Notes: generated by a model not told the origin, from the sequence alone. A stretch of 64,000 nucleotides of DNA from an uncultured Collinsella sp. (GCA_958445895.1 CAUCTV010000001.1:124001-188000), one strand, 5' to 3'; shown: positions 11,055 to 21,108, counted from the first letter of the stretch. Translations and numbers: made by a program.

Positions 11055-14000
11055 TTACGCCTCCTTCTTGGTCGAAGCAACAGGGCTGGCAGCCACGGAC
11101 GCAGCACCCGCAGCACCGCCCGCAATATCGAAGCGAGCGACATCCGCGGCGCTCGCGCGACCGGTCACAATGTCAAACGCCAGCTCCTCTGCCTGCGCAT
11201 GCGTCTTACCGGCAGCCTCGCTCGCAGCGACAATCGCCAGCACACGCTCGTACTCGGTCGGAATGACCTTCACAAAGTGCTTGCTCATCGTCTCAAAGCT
11301 GTAGAGCAGCTTGATGCCGCGCGGGCTCTGCGTCGCGTCCACGTGCTCCTGGATGAGCTCGCGAATCTGCGCCAGCTCGCCGGCAGTCGGGGCCTTGAGC
11401 TCAACGCTCTCGTGGTTCACGCGGGCATCGAGCGTGCCGTACTGGTCAAAAACATAAGCCACGCCACCCGTCATGCCGGCAGCGAAGTTCTGCCCGACCT
11501 CGCCCAGGATGAGCGCCAGGCCACCCGTCATGTACTCGCAACCGTGGTTGCCGCAACCCTCGACCACCACGGTGGCACCGGAGTTGCGTACGCCAAAGCG
11601 CTGGCCGGCCAGGCCGTTGATGAAGCCACGGCCGCTCGTGGCGCCAAAGAACGCAACGTTGCCCACGATGATGTTTTCGTCGAACTTATAGGTCGCATGC
11701 GGGTTGGGGCGCACCGACACCTCGCCGCCCGAAAGGCCCTTGCCAAAGTAGTCGTTGGCGTCGCCGCACACGTTGAGCGTAATGCCGCGCGGCAGGAAGG
11801 CGCCAAAGCTCTGACCGGCCGAGCCATCGCAATCGATGGTGATGGAGCCGGCGGGCAGGCCCTCGGGATGCGCCTTGGTCACCGCGTTGCCCAAGATGGT
11901 GCCCACGCAGCGGTTGACGTTGGCGATATCGGCGCGGAAGCGAATCGGGCGCAGTTGCGCGCGAGCGTCGGCCGTGTAGGGCACAAACAGCGTGGAGTCG
12001 AGCGTCTTGTCGAGCTCGCTGTCCGCGGCCATCTGCGGCAGGAAGTGGCGACCGTCGGCACCCGGGATATGGGCACCGAACTCGCAGGTCGCGCTCGCCA
12101 GCACGGGCGACAGATCGAGCAGGTTGGCCTTACGGTTGCCCGGGACCTCGATCTGACGCAAGCACTCGGGATGGCCGACCATCTCGTCGACGGTGCGGAA
12201 GCCCAGGCTCGCCATGACCTCGCGCAGCTGCTCGGCAACAAAGAGCATAAAGTGCTCGACGTGCTCGGGCTTACCGCGGAAGCCGTGACGCAGGCGGCAG
12301 TTTTGCGTGGCGATGCCGGCCGGGCAGGTGTCCTGCTGGCAGTCGCGCTGCATGAGGCAACCCATGGAGATGAGCGGCATGGTCGCAAAGCCAAACTCCT
12401 CGGCACCCAGCAGGCAGGCGACGGCGACGTCGGTGCCGTCCATGAGCTTGCCGTCGGCCTCGAGCACCACGCGGGAGCGCAGGCCGTTTTGCAGCAGCGT
12501 CTGCTGGGCCTCGGCAAGGCCGAGCTCCAGCGGCAGGCCGGCGTGCCAAATGGAATCACGTGCAGCGGCACCCGAGCCGCCATTGTGGCCGCTGATCAAG
12601 ATCTTGTCGGCAGCACCCTTGGCCACACCGGTGGCGATGGTGCCGACGCCGGCCTCGCTGACCAGCTTGACCGACACGCGCGCGCCGGGGTTGGCGTTCT
12701 TAAGATCGAAGATCAGCTCTGCCAGGTCCTCGATGGAGTAGATGTCGTGATGCGGCGGAGGCGAGATCAGGCCGATGCCGGGCGTGGACTGACGGACCTC
12801 GGCGATCCAGGGATAGACCTTCTTGCCGGGCAGGTGGCCGCCCTCGCCGGGCTTGGCGCCCTGGGCCATCTTGATCTGAATCTCAAAGGCGCTGCAAAGA
12901 TAGCGGCTCGTCACGCCAAAGCGCGCACTTGCCACCTGCTTGATCGCGGAGTTCTTGGAGTCACCGTTGGCCAGCGGGGTCTCGCGACGCGGGTCCTCGC
13001 CGCCCTCGCCCGAGTTGGAGCGTCCATGCAGGCGGTTCATGGCGATGGCCATGCACTCGTGCGCTTCCTTGCTGATGGAGCCGTACGACATGGCGCCGGT
13101 GTTAAAGCGGCGGACGATGTTGAGCGCGGGCTCCACCTCGTCGAGTGCCACCGGGGTGCGGCCGCTGGCATCAAAGTCGAGCAAGTCGCGCAGGCGCACG
13201 GCACGGCCGGTGCGGTGCAGGCGGGCGCTGTACTCCTTAAAGGTGTCGTAGCTGTCCTCGCGGCAGGCGGTCTGCAGCAGGTAGACGGTCTGGGGGTCGA
13301 TCAGGTGATCCTCACCACCGAACGGGCGCCACTTGGTCAGGCCCAGTGTGGGCAACTGATCGGGAGCCGGGCTCTTAAGAATGGCGAGCGCGGCGTCATA
13401 GCGCTCATTCTGCTCGCGCTCGACGTCTTCGACGCCTATGCCGCCCACACGGCTCACCGTGCCGACGAAGTACGCGTTGACGAACTCCGGCGTAAAGCCC
13501 ACAGCCTCGAAGATCTGCGCCGAATGGTAGCTCTGCACCGTGGAGATGCCCATCTTGGACATGATGGAAACGATGCCGGCGGTCGCAGCCTTGTTGTAGT
13601 TGGCGATGCCCTGCTCGGCCGTCACGTCCAGGTCGCCGTGTGCCGCCAGATCGCGGATGCACGCATGTGCGTTGTACGGATAGATGCCGCTCGCGGAGTA
13701 GCCCACCAGTGCCGCAAAGTCGTGCGGGGACACGGCGTCGCCGCACTCCACCACAATGTCGGCAAAGGTACGCACGCCGGCGCGGATCAGGTGGTTATGC
13801 ACGCAGCCCACAGCGAGCAGCGACGGCACGGGCACCTCGCCCGCAGCGGCACGATCGCTCAGCACCACGATGTTCACGCCGTCGCGGACCGCAGCCTCAA
13901 CGTCCTCTGCAAGCTGCTTGAGCGCAGCCTGCAGCGCGCCCTCGCCGGCATCGCGGCGGTAGACGGCACGGAAACGGCAGGTCTTAAAGCCCACGCGGTC

Positions 14001-15752
14001 GATGGCGCAGATGCGGTCGAACTCTTCCTCGTTGAGCAATGGGCGCTCCAAGCGCACCAGCTGACAGGCCGTGCGGGAATCCTCGAGCAGGTTGCCGTGG
14101 TTGCCCAGGTAGAGCGTGGTCGAAGTCACCATGTGCTCGCGCAGGGCATCGATCGGAGGATTCGTGACCTGAGCGAACAGCTGATAGAAGTAGTCAAAGA
14201 ACGAACGCGTCTTCTTGGACAGGCAGGCCAACGGCGCATCGATACCCATCGAGGCGAGCGGGGCCTTGCCCTGCTGGGCCATGGGGCGCACGACCTCGTC
14301 AACATCATCCCAGTGATAGCCGAGCTTGGCCATGCGCACGGCGGCGGGCACCTCGGCATCCTCGGCGGGCGCGGGCGCGGCGGGCTCATCGAGCGCGTCG
14401 ACGGTCAGTGTCTCCTCGGCAATCCAGTCGCGGTAGGGCTTCTCCTTGGCATAGCGGGCGCGCAGCTCGTCGTTGTAGATCACGCGGCCGCGGGCAAAAT
14501 CGACCTCGAGCATCTGGCCCGGTCCCAGGCAGCCGCTCGTCAGGATGTTCTCGGGGCTCACCTCGATGGTGCCCACCTCGCTTGCCAGCATAAAGCGGCC
14601 ATCGCGCGTCACGTAGTAGCGGGCGGGGCGCAAGCCGTTGCGGTCGAGGGCGGCGCCCAGCGTGCGACCGTCGGTAAAGGCGATGGCCGCCGGGCCGTCC
14701 CAGGGCTCCATGAGCATGGACTGGTAAGCGTCGTAGGCGCGGCGCTCCTCACTCAGGCTATCGTTGTGGTCCCACGGCTCGGGCAGCAACATGGACGCGG
14801 CACGCGTGAGCGGGCGACCGTTCATGACCAAGAATTCGAGCACGTTGTCCAGAATCGCGGAGTCGGAACCCTCGCGGTTGATGATGGGCATCACGCGCTC
14901 AAGATCGTGCTGCAGCACGGGGCTGTACAGGTTGGGTTCGCGGGCGCGAATCCAGTTGACGTTGCCCTTGAGGGTGTTGATCTCGCCGTTATGGATGATA
15001 AAGCGGTTGGGGTGCGCACGCTCCCAGCTGGGCGTGGTGTTGGTGGAGTAGCGCGAGTGGACGAGCGCCACGGCCGTCTTGACGGCGGCGTCGTTGAGAT
15101 CGATAAAGAAGCGGCGCATCTGCGTGGCGACCAGCATGCCCTTGTACACGATGGTACGCGAGCTCATGGAGCACACGTAGAAGATCTTGTCGCGCAGGGC
15201 GAACTCGGCGTCGGCCTTCTTCTCGATGGTGCGGCGGCACACGTACAGGCGGCGCTCAAAGGCGTCACCCGCCGGCGTATCGTCGGGACGGCCCAGGAAG
15301 GCCTGCAGGATAGTAGGCATGCAGGCGCGGGCCGTCTCGCCCAGGTCGTGCGGGTCGACGGGCACCTCACGCCAAAAGAGCAGCGGCACGCCGGCCTCGG
15401 CGCAACCCTCCTCAAACACGCGGCGGCCATCCTCTACGCCCTTGTCATCCTGCGGAAAGAACAGCATGGCCACGCCATAGTCGCCCTCTGCCGGCAGAAT
15501 CTGGCCGCACTTTTGGGCCTCTTTACGAAAAAAGTGATGCGGAACCTGGAACAGGATGCCAGCGCCATCGCCGGTGTTCTTCTCGAGACCCGTGCCGCCG
15601 CGGTGCTCCAAGTTGACCAGAATGGACAGTGCGTCGTCCAGAATCTGGTGATGGCGCTCACCGTTGATATCGGCAAGCGCGCCGATGCCACATGCATCGT
15701 GGTCGAATTCGGGGCGATAAAGGCCCTGCTGCTGAGCGGAATCTGCCTGCAT
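11055..15752 (-). CDS. gltB: glutamate synthase (NADPH) large subunit
   Basis: Converts glutamine plus 2-oxoglutarate into two glutamates. The 1565-residue protein has an N-terminal Ntn amidotransferase domain beginning near Cys21 (DACGIG), which should become the terminal nucleophile after processing of a 20-residue propeptide. A central domain, the FMN-binding synthase barrel with the 3Fe-4S cysteines (MQRDCQQDTCPAG) and the C-terminal GXGXG-rich beta helix follow. The start ATG follows GGGGAGGA. It is first in the gltBD operon and divergent from gpmA. Confidence 0.97.
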   Translation of the reverse strand: MQADSAQQQGLYRPEFDHDACGIGALADINGERHHQILDDALSILVNLEHRGGTGLEKNTGDGAGILFQVPHHFFRKEAQKCGQILPAEGDYGVAMLFFPQDDKGVEDGRRVFEEGCAEAGVPLLFWREVPVDPHDLGETARACMPTILQAFLGRPDDTPAGDAFERRLYVCRRTIEKKADAEFALRDKIFYVCSMSSRTIVYKGMLVATQMRRFFIDLNDAAVKTAVALVHSRYSTNTTPSWERAHPNRFIIHNGEINTLKGNVNWIRAREPNLYSPVLQHDLERVMPIINREGSDSAILDNVLEFLVMNGRPLTRAASMLLPEPWDHNDSLSEERRAYDAYQSMLMEPWDGPAAIAFTDGRTLGAALDRNGLRPARYYVTRDGRFMLASEVGTIEVSPENILTSGCLGPGQMLEVDFARGRVIYNDELRARYAKEKPYRDWIAEETLTVDALDEPAAPAPAEDAEVPAAVRMAKLGYHWDDVDEVVRPMAQQGKAPLASMGIDAPLACLSKKTRSFFDYFYQLFAQVTNPPIDALREHMVTSTTLYLGNHGNLLEDSRTACQLVRLERPLLNEEEFDRICAIDRVGFKTCRFRAVYRRDAGEGALQAALKQLAEDVEAAVRDGVNIVVLSDRAAAGEVPVPSLLAVGCVHNHLIRAGVRTFADIVVECGDAVSPHDFAALVGYSASGIYPYNAHACIRDLAAHGDLDVTAEQGIANYNKAATAGIVSIMSKMGISTVQSYHSAQIFEAVGFTPEFVNAYFVGTVSRVGGIGVEDVEREQNERYDAALAILKSPAPDQLPTLGLTKWRPFGGEDHLIDPQTVYLLQTACREDSYDTFKEYSARLHRTGRAVRLRDLLDFDASGRTPVALDEVEPALNIVRRFNTGAMSYGSISKEAHECMAIAMNRLHGRSNSGEGGEDPRRETPLANGDSKNSAIKQVASARFGVTSRYLCSAFEIQIKMAQGAKPGEGGHLPGKKVYPWIAEVRQSTPGIGLISPPPHHDIYSIEDLAELIFDLKNANPGARVSVKLVSEAGVGTIATGVAKGAADKILISGHNGGSGAAARDSIWHAGLPLELGLAEAQQTLLQNGLRSRVVLEADGKLMDGTDVAVACLLGAEEFGFATMPLISMGCLMQRDCQQDTCPAGIATQNCRLRHGFRGKPEHVEHFMLFVAEQLREVMASLGFRTVDEMVGHPECLRQIEVPGNRKANLLDLSPVLASATCEFGAHIPGADGRHFLPQMAADSELDKTLDSTLFVPYTADARAQLRPIRFRADIANVNRCVGTILGNAVTKAHPEGLPAGSITIDCDGSAGQSFGAFLPRGITLNVCGDANDYFGKGLSGGEVSVRPNPHATYKFDENIIVGNVAFFGATSGRGFINGLAGQRFGVRNSGATVVVEGCGNHGCEYMTGGLALILGEVGQNFAAGMTGGVAYVFDQYGTLDARVNHESVELKAPTAGELAQIRELIQEHVDATQSPRGIKLLYSFETMSKHFVKVIPTEYERVLAIVAASEAAGKTHAQAEELAFDIVTGRASAADVARFDIAGGAAGAASVAASPVASTKKEA

Positions 15753-15936
15753 CGCGATCCTCCCCTAGATATTTAGACAGTCAGTTGAATAGGCATACTA
15801 GGAGCATCGCCGACCCGTTGTGTTTCCCACCCGTTTCGAAACAATCGCGTAACGCACACCCCACGAGTGGGCACCGCCGACCTCAAGGGCGACAACATAG
15901 GCCCCAAGTTCGGCCTGTTAGCTCACCACTTCAAAC

Positions 15937-16153
15937 ATCTCAATCTGTAACAGGAAGGCCCAATTACGACGACTAACTGTTACAGATTGAGATTTTCTGC
16001 GGAGCGGTTTTGGTTTGTCTCGATCTGTAACACGAAGGGCCGGTTTTGGCGGCCAGCTGTTACAAATCGAGATTTTCCATAGGACCATTTCTTCCTGTCT
16101 CGATCTGTAACACCTAGGCCCAATTTCCATCCCTAGTTGTTACAGATCGAGAC
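15937..16153. repeat. palindrome array D (3 units of 57 bp)
   Basis: Units at 15937-15993, 16017-16073 and 16097-16153, 80 bp apart, in the 538-bp gltB-gpmA divergent gap. The rest of that gap is AT-richer and holds a TTAACT / TATCCT pair before gpmA that could be its promoter. Confidence 0.93.
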
Positions 16154-16290
16154 ATTTCGGCAGCCCCCTTCACCATCCCATTCAAATAGAACAATTTTGT
16201 TAGTCTTGGTTAACTTCTAAGCTTAAAACGGGTATCCTTTGCGGCGTCAAGCAAACGGCACGCACACCGTGCCAGATCAAGGAGGCCCCT

Positions 16291-17064
16291 ATGGCGCACC
16301 AAGCAGACCAGCAGACGATGCAACTCGTCCTTATCCGTCACGGAGAGTCCGAGTGGAACAAGCTCAACCTGTTCACCGGCTGGACCGATGTCGAGCTCAC
16401 CGACACGGGCCGCGAAGAGGCGGCGGCAGGCGGCCGCGCCCTCAAAGAAGCGGGCTTCGACTTCGACGTCTGCTACACCTCGCGTCTCAAGCGCGCAATT
16501 CACACCCTCGACATCGTGCTCGGCCAAATGGATCGCGAGTGGTTGCCCGTCATCAAATCCTGGAAGCTCAACGAGCGCCACTACGGAGCGTTGCAGGGTC
16601 TCAACAAGGCCGATGCCGCAGCGGAGCACGGCGACGAGCAGGTGCTCATCTGGCGCCGCTCCTTCGATGTCTGCCCGCCGGCACTCGAGCCGGACGACGC
16701 GCGCGATCCCCACACCCAGGAGCAATACCGTGATGTCGCGCCCGATCAGCTGCCCTATACCGAGTGCCTCAAGGACACGATCGCCCGCGCCTGGCCTTAT
16801 TTCGAAGACGAGATTCGCCCCCAGATGCTCGCCGGCAAGCGCGTACTCATCGCCGCACACGGCAACTCCCTGCGCTCACTCGTCATGAAGCTCGAGCACC
16901 TCACGCCCGAGGAGATCCTCAAGGTCAACATCCCCACCGGCGTGCCGCTCGTCTACACCTTCGACACCGATTTCAACGTCCTCGACAAGCGCTACATCGG
17001 CGACCCGGCGACCATCGCCGCCAAGATCGACGCCGTGGCCAATCAGGGCAAAGCACACAAGTAG
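16291..17064 (+). CDS. gpmA: 2,3-bisphosphoglycerate-dependent phosphoglycerate mutase
   Basis: Interconverts 3- and 2-phosphoglycerate in glycolysis. The 257 residues carry the phosphohistidine motif LIRHGESEWN, the FTGWTDVELT substrate loop, LNERHYGALQGLNK and the second catalytic His in AAHGNSLR, all as in the dPGM family. The ATG follows AAGGAGG. mntH follows 75 bases later on the same strand and may be cotranscribed. Confidence 0.96.
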   Translation: MAHQADQQTMQLVLIRHGESEWNKLNLFTGWTDVELTDTGREEAAAGGRALKEAGFDFDVCYTSRLKRAIHTLDIVLGQMDREWLPVIKSWKLNERHYGALQGLNKADAAAEHGDEQVLIWRRSFDVCPPALEPDDARDPHTQEQYRDVAPDQLPYTECLKDTIARAWPYFEDEIRPQMLAGKRVLIAAHGNSLRSLVMKLEHLTPEEILKVNIPTGVPLVYTFDTDFNVLDKRYIGDPATIAAKIDAVANQGKAHK

Positions 17065-17139
17065 CCCCAACCCAAAACCGACGCATGGCGCCGCACGGCC
17101 CAGATGCGACGTCACGCCGCCCATACACAGGAGCGCACC

Positions 17140-18396
17140 ATGCTCAACCATCTCAAACAACACTTTGGTTCCCGGCGCACCGGCGGTCACGGAGGCCTAG
17201 ACATTGCGCGGCATATCGGCCCCGGGCTGCTCGTGACCGTCGGCTTTATCGACCCGGGCAACTGGGCCTCCAATATGGCCGCGGGCTCGCAGTTTGGCTA
17301 CGCGCTGCTGTGGATCGTCACGCTGTCCACGATTATGCTCATCGTGCTGCAGCACAACGCGGCGCACCTGGGTATCGCCACGGGCGCCTGCCTTGCCGAG
17401 GCCACGACACGTTACCTCCCCCGCTTCGTCGGGCGTACGGTGCTCGCCAGCGCCTATCTCGCGACCATCGCCACCGCCATGGCCGAAGTCCTGGGCGGCG
17501 CGATTGCCCTTCAAATGCTCTTTGGGCTGCCCGTACGCGCGGGCTGCGTCATCGTGGCGGCAGTATCGATGGCGATGCTCATGACGAACTCCTACAAGCA
17601 TGCCGAACGCTGGATCATCGCCTTCGTAGGCGTGGTAGGACTCTCGTTTTTGGCCGAGCTTGCACTAGTCAAGGTCGACTGGCCGCAAGCCGCCGCAAGC
17701 TGGATCACGCCCAGTATGCCTGCCGACTCGGCAACGATTATCGTGAGTGTCCTGGGTGCGGTCGTTATGCCACACAACCTTTTTCTGCACTCCGAGGTCA
17801 TCCAATCCATGCACTTCGAAGGCCAAGGCGAGCAGGTTATCGAAGAACGTCTGCGCTACGAGCTCTTCGACACGCTCTTTTCGATGGGCGTGGGCTGGGC
17901 AATCAACTCGGCCATGGTCATCCTGGCCGCAACGACCTTCTTTGCGCACGGCATGGTCGTAGACGACCTCGCCGTCGCAGCGGCCACGCTCTCCCCCATC
18001 TTGGGCCCGGCGAGCTCGACCATCTTTGCGGTAGCGCTGCTGTTCGCGGGCCTCTCGAGTAGCGTGACGGCGGGCATGGCGGCGGGAACCATCACTGCGG
18101 GCATGTTCGACGAGGAATACGACATCCACGACCGACATTCCTCGATCGGGGTGGCGGCCTGTTTCGTCGGCGCAGTGACGGCGTGCCTGGTCGTCCCAAA
18201 TCCTTTTGAAGGTCTCATCTGGAGTCAGGCACTGCTGTCGCTTCAGCTACCGATTACGGTCTTTGTGCTCATACGGCTCACCAGTTCACCCCGCGTTATG
18301 GGCAAATACGCCAATTCGCGCCCGCTCAACGCGCTGCTCGTAGGGATTGGTGCCGTCGTGACGATTCTCGATGTCGTGTTGTTGACAGGGATGTAA
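17140..18396 (+). CDS. mntH: Nramp-family divalent metal (manganese) transporter
   Basis: Proton-coupled importer of Mn(II)/Fe(II) in the cytoplasmic membrane. The 418 residues show the TM1 DPGN motif (38-41) and the TM6 MPH motif (210-212, VVMPHNLFLHS), the two metal-binding signatures of true Nramps, and about eleven hydrophobic helices. The methionine in TM6 argues against the aluminium or magnesium branches. The ATG after CAGGAG is preferred to an in-frame upstream ATG at 17104. Confidence 0.92.
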   Translation: MLNHLKQHFGSRRTGGHGGLDIARHIGPGLLVTVGFIDPGNWASNMAAGSQFGYALLWIVTLSTIMLIVLQHNAAHLGIATGACLAEATTRYLPRFVGRTVLASAYLATIATAMAEVLGGAIALQMLFGLPVRAGCVIVAAVSMAMLMTNSYKHAERWIIAFVGVVGLSFLAELALVKVDWPQAAASWITPSMPADSATIIVSVLGAVVMPHNLFLHSEVIQSMHFEGQGEQVIEERLRYELFDTLFSMGVGWAINSAMVILAATTFFAHGMVVDDLAVAAATLSPILGPASSTIFAVALLFAGLSSSVTAGMAAGTITAGMFDEEYDIHDRHSSIGVAACFVGAVTACLVVPNPFEGLIWSQALLSLQLPITVFVLIRLTSSPRVMGKYANSRPLNALLVGIGAVVTILDVVLLTGM

Positions 18397-18423
18397 TGGG
18401 GCGGGGCACCTATCTAGGCAAAC

Positions 18424-18640
18424 GTCTCGATCTGTAACATCTAGAGCCGCTTTTGATGTCTAGATGTTACAGATCGAGATCATTCCGAGGGACAGCTCCG
18501 TTTGTCTCAATCTGTAACAAGTGGACCCAATTTTCACCGTTAGATGTTACAGATTGAGACCTTCTGCCGGACGGTTTTGGTTTGTCTCGATCTGTAACAG
18601 GAAGACCCGTTTTGAGCCGTTAGACGTTACAGATTAAGAC
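18424..18640. repeat. palindrome array E (3 units of 57 bp)
   Basis: Units at 18424-18480, 18504-18560 and 18584-18640, 80 bp apart, in the convergent gap between mntH and the rubredoxin gene. The spacer before the last unit (18561-18583) closely resembles the first spacer of array D. Confidence 0.93.
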
Positions 18641-18705
18641 AAAAGGTCGGCCGGACTCACAACAGACAGGATCGGCCAACAGCAACCGTGATCCCTTGGG
18701 GGCGG

Positions 18706-18745
18706 AGAAAAAGGGTCCCGGCCGGGATATCCGACCGGGACCCTT
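18706..18745 (-). terminator. terminator after rubredoxin gene
   Basis: On the minus strand, a strong stem AAGGGTCCCGG with CCGGGACCC is followed by five T. Confidence 0.88.
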
Positions 18746-18785
18746 GGACAGAGCTATATGTTGCCGTGAGCCGCGTGCCGACGAG

Positions 18786-18929
18786 CTACTCCTCGACGAG
18801 CTCAAACTGATCGGGACCGACGCCGCAGACCGGGCACACGTAGTCCTCGGGCAGCTCGGGCGTGTCGACCTCAACCTCGTAGCCACAAACGATGCACACG
18901 AACTTATACGTCTTCTTCTCCTCAGCCAT
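18786..18929 (-). CDS. rubredoxin
   Basis: A 47-residue one-electron carrier with a mononuclear Fe(Cys)4 site formed by Cys12/Cys15 (VCIVCG) and Cys32/Cys35 (YVCPVCGVGPDQFE). The second knuckle is the classic rubredoxin signature. The ATG at 18929 follows GAGAGGAG; the 13-codon extension upstream lacks a site. It lies just downstream of a flavin reductase gene, suggesting the pair act together as NAD(P)H-flavin-rubredoxin electron transfer for oxygen or NO detoxification. Confidence 0.93.
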   Translation of the reverse strand: MAEEKKTYKFVCIVCGYEVEVDTPELPEDYVCPVCGVGPDQFELVEE

Positions 18930-18973
18930 GATGTTCTCCTCTCGAACGCGACTGGTGATGTACTTCATTTATC

Positions 18974-19001
18974 AGTATAGATTCTCAATAATATAATGCA
19001 A
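18974..19001 (-). promoter_or_regulatory. putative rubredoxin promoter
   Basis: In an unusually AT-rich stretch, TTGCAT (18996-19001) and TATACT (18974-18979) on the minus strand are 16 bp apart, about 45 bases before the rubredoxin start. The rubredoxin gene may therefore be expressed apart from the flavin reductase. Confidence 0.45.
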
Positions 19002-19018
19002 GTATTTTTAAAACATTT

Positions 19019-19522
19019 CTAGCCTTGATACGAGGACGCCTTCGGAGGCGTCTTGCCCTTCAGGACCTTATGGTAGTAATCGTAGGTGAGCGGCATCTCG
19101 TCACTCAAGCGCTCGGCATCCTCGACCTCGCCGATAAACAGTAGATGCGTGCCAACATCCACAGTGTCGATCAAATGGCAGCTAAACAGGGCCGCCGCGT
19201 GCTCGGGCACATAGGGCATGCCCAGAGCCGTCTCGCGGGTCTCGTATTTGGCAAACTTGTCATAGTTGCTGCTGGTGCGAAATCCAAAGTTGCCAATGTA
19301 GAGCATATCCGCCGTCTGGTCGATCACGGTCAGCGCAAAGGCCTTGACAGTCTCGATCACGCCAGCGGTCACATTTTCCTTGTTTACGGCAACCGAAATG
19401 CGAGGTGGTGCTGCCGTCACCTGCACCGCCGTGTTGATGACGCAGCCGGCGCGCAGCCCGTCTGCCGCGGCGCTCACCACATACAGACCGCTCGGCATGG
19501 TAAAGAATGCAGTTTTGTCCAT
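19019..19522 (-). CDS. flavin reductase-like FMN-binding protein
   Basis: A 167-residue single domain of the flavin reductase/flavoredoxin type. It begins MDKTAFFTMPSGLYVVSA, followed by the AGCVINTAVQVTAAPPRISVAVNK FMN-site region (19 residues of it form the core) and HLLFIGEVEDAERL. The start at 19522 is set by GGGGAG. In Moorella and relatives such a domain is fused to a C-terminal rubredoxin (high-molecular-weight rubredoxin, Hrb); here the two are separate adjacent genes. The domain alone could also be a flavoredoxin. Confidence 0.85.
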   Translation of the reverse strand: MDKTAFFTMPSGLYVVSAAADGLRAGCVINTAVQVTAAPPRISVAVNKENVTAGVIETVKAFALTVIDQTADMLYIGNFGFRTSSNYDKFAKYETRETALGMPYVPEHAAALFSCHLIDTVDVGTHLLFIGEVEDAERLSDEMPLTYDYYHKVLKGKTPPKASSYQG

Positions 19523-19573
19523 AACAAGTACTCCCCTAACCCGGGATTGAACCTTAAGGCTGTATGTACCCAT

Positions 19574-19606
19574 AAAAAGCGGCGCCCATAACGGACGCCG
19601 TTTTTT
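19574..19606. terminator. terminator after smpB (bidirectional form)
   Basis: CGGCG and CGCCG arms around a short loop, with A and T runs on both sides. It lies downstream of smpB on the minus strand. Confidence 0.75.
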
Positions 19607-19675
19607 GGAAATATATGGCAAAACAGCAAGGAAGACGGGGCGGGCGCGGTAGGGCACCTTCCCGTGAACTCGCTC

Positions 19676-20146
19676 CTAGCGGTTGCGTTCTTTAAGGGCG
19701 CGATCTATCTCGCGTTGGACATCACGCTTGGCCATGTCCTCGCGCTTGTCGTAGAGCTTCTTGCCTCGGCCCAGGCCCAGCAGCAACTTTACGCGGCCGT
19801 CGGTATTAAAGTAGAGCTCCAACGGCACCAACGCATAGCCGCGGTTGCGCAGCTTGCCGTCGAGAAAATCAATCTCCTTGCGATGCAGCAGCAGACGGCG
19901 CCGGCGATCGGGATCACGATTCCACACACCGCCGTGACTGTAAGGGTGAATATGCAGGCCCACCAGCCAGCACTCGCCGCCACGAATCAGCGCAAAGGTG
20001 TCAGTGATCTGGCAGGCGCGCTCGCGAATCGACTTGACCTCGGTGCCGCTCAGTTCAATACCGCATTCGAACGTCTCGTCGATAAAATACTCGTGATGTG
20101 CCGAGCGATTCTTGGAGATAAGCTTGCGCTCGCGCTTACTGGGCAT
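19676..20146 (-). CDS. smpB: SsrA-binding protein SmpB
   Basis: Binds tmRNA and brings it to stalled ribosomes for trans-translation. The 156 residues match the family length, with HHEYFIDETFECGIELSGTEVKSIR, the GLHIHPYSHG turn and a basic C-terminal tail (REDMAKRDVQREIDRALKER). The ATG at 20146 follows AAGGAGG. It overlaps the stop of the TPR gene by 11 bases, implying translational coupling. No tmRNA gene was seen nearby. Confidence 0.96.
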   Translation of the reverse strand: MPSKRERKLISKNRSAHHEYFIDETFECGIELSGTEVKSIRERACQITDTFALIRGGECWLVGLHIHPYSHGGVWNRDPDRRRRLLLHRKEIDFLDGKLRNRGYALVPLELYFNTDGRVKLLLGLGRGKKLYDKREDMAKRDVQREIDRALKERNR

Positions 20147-21053
20147 CGCCGGCCTCCTTGGCGCCATCGGAACCCTTGCCCGCAGCGTCGCGCTTTGCCT
20201 TGCGCTCAGCATTGAGCTCGGCGTCGCTCTCGCGCACCAGTTTGATAATCGCTGCGCAGGCCTCCTCGCCCACCAGGTCGCGAGCACGCACCGTCAGGCG
20301 CGTCGCCTCCTGCTTGTCGCCGTCGCTCGCAGCATCGGTCGCACACATGATCAGGCAAATGGCAATCTCGGCCGAAGGCGAGGTCGGCACGCCCTGCAGG
20401 GCGAGCTCACCCATCACGTGCTCGTCGCTCTCCTCGGCGGCATCGGGATAGGCAGTATGAATCTTGTTGAGCAGGCGCGTCGTATGCGCATCGCCAGGCG
20501 CTAAGCGTAGTGCCAAACGCGCGCAGCCCACGGCAGCCGAAATGTTCTCGGTCTCGGGCTCCAAGAAGTACTGACCCAAGTTGGTGTAGGCGCGTGCGGC
20601 ACACTTACCGTCGCTCGCACGCTCCAGCACCGAAAACGAAAGCGAAGCCCACTCCTGCTTGTCCTCGAGCGCGCGGAACAGCTCGGCCAGATCCAGGCGA
20701 TAGTTGCAGTTCATGGGGTCCCAACGCACAGCCTGCATCAGGGCATTACGAGCACTCACATAATCCTGCTGGCGAATGTAGGCAAACGCCATGTCGGAAT
20801 ACAGGCGATCAAAGGGCACCTCGACCTGCACCAGCTCGCGCGGATCCTTTTCCACGCGGCGGTAGGCCAGACGCTCAAACTTGCTATCGAAGCTAAAGTA
20901 CTGACGGTTCTCCTCCGTCTTGCACTCGGCGTCGATATACTCCTCGGCGAGCTCAACCAGACGCTCCAGCAGCGGCGTCGCCGTGGTCAGGTCGCCCTGC
21001 GCCAGATAGTTCTCGGCATACGTGATGTCTTGCAAGCTGATGGGCAGATCCAT
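20136..21053 (-). CDS. TPR-like helical repeat protein, function unknown
   Basis: A 305-residue protein made of paired helices with TPR character (AENYLAQGDLTTATPLLERL, AFAYIRQQDYVSARNALMQA, AARAYTNLGQYFL), no signal peptide and a lysine/alanine-rich charged tail. It is probably a cytoplasmic scaffold. The ATG at 21053 follows GAGGAG. Its stop lies inside smpB, so the two are one unit. No enzymatic motif is visible. Confidence 0.8.
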   Translation of the reverse strand: MDLPISLQDITYAENYLAQGDLTTATPLLERLVELAEEYIDAECKTEENRQYFSFDSKFERLAYRRVEKDPRELVQVEVPFDRLYSDMAFAYIRQQDYVSARNALMQAVRWDPMNCNYRLDLAELFRALEDKQEWASLSFSVLERASDGKCAARAYTNLGQYFLEPETENISAAVGCARLALRLAPGDAHTTRLLNKIHTAYPDAAEESDEHVMGELALQGVPTSPSAEIAICLIMCATDAASDGDKQEATRLTVRARDLVGEEACAAIIKLVRESDAELNAERKAKRDAAGKGSDGAKEAGDAQ

Positions 21054-21108
21054 GACTACTCCTCGATCTGGGCGAAACACGGCAGGCGCCGTATAAACGG
21101 TCGATACA

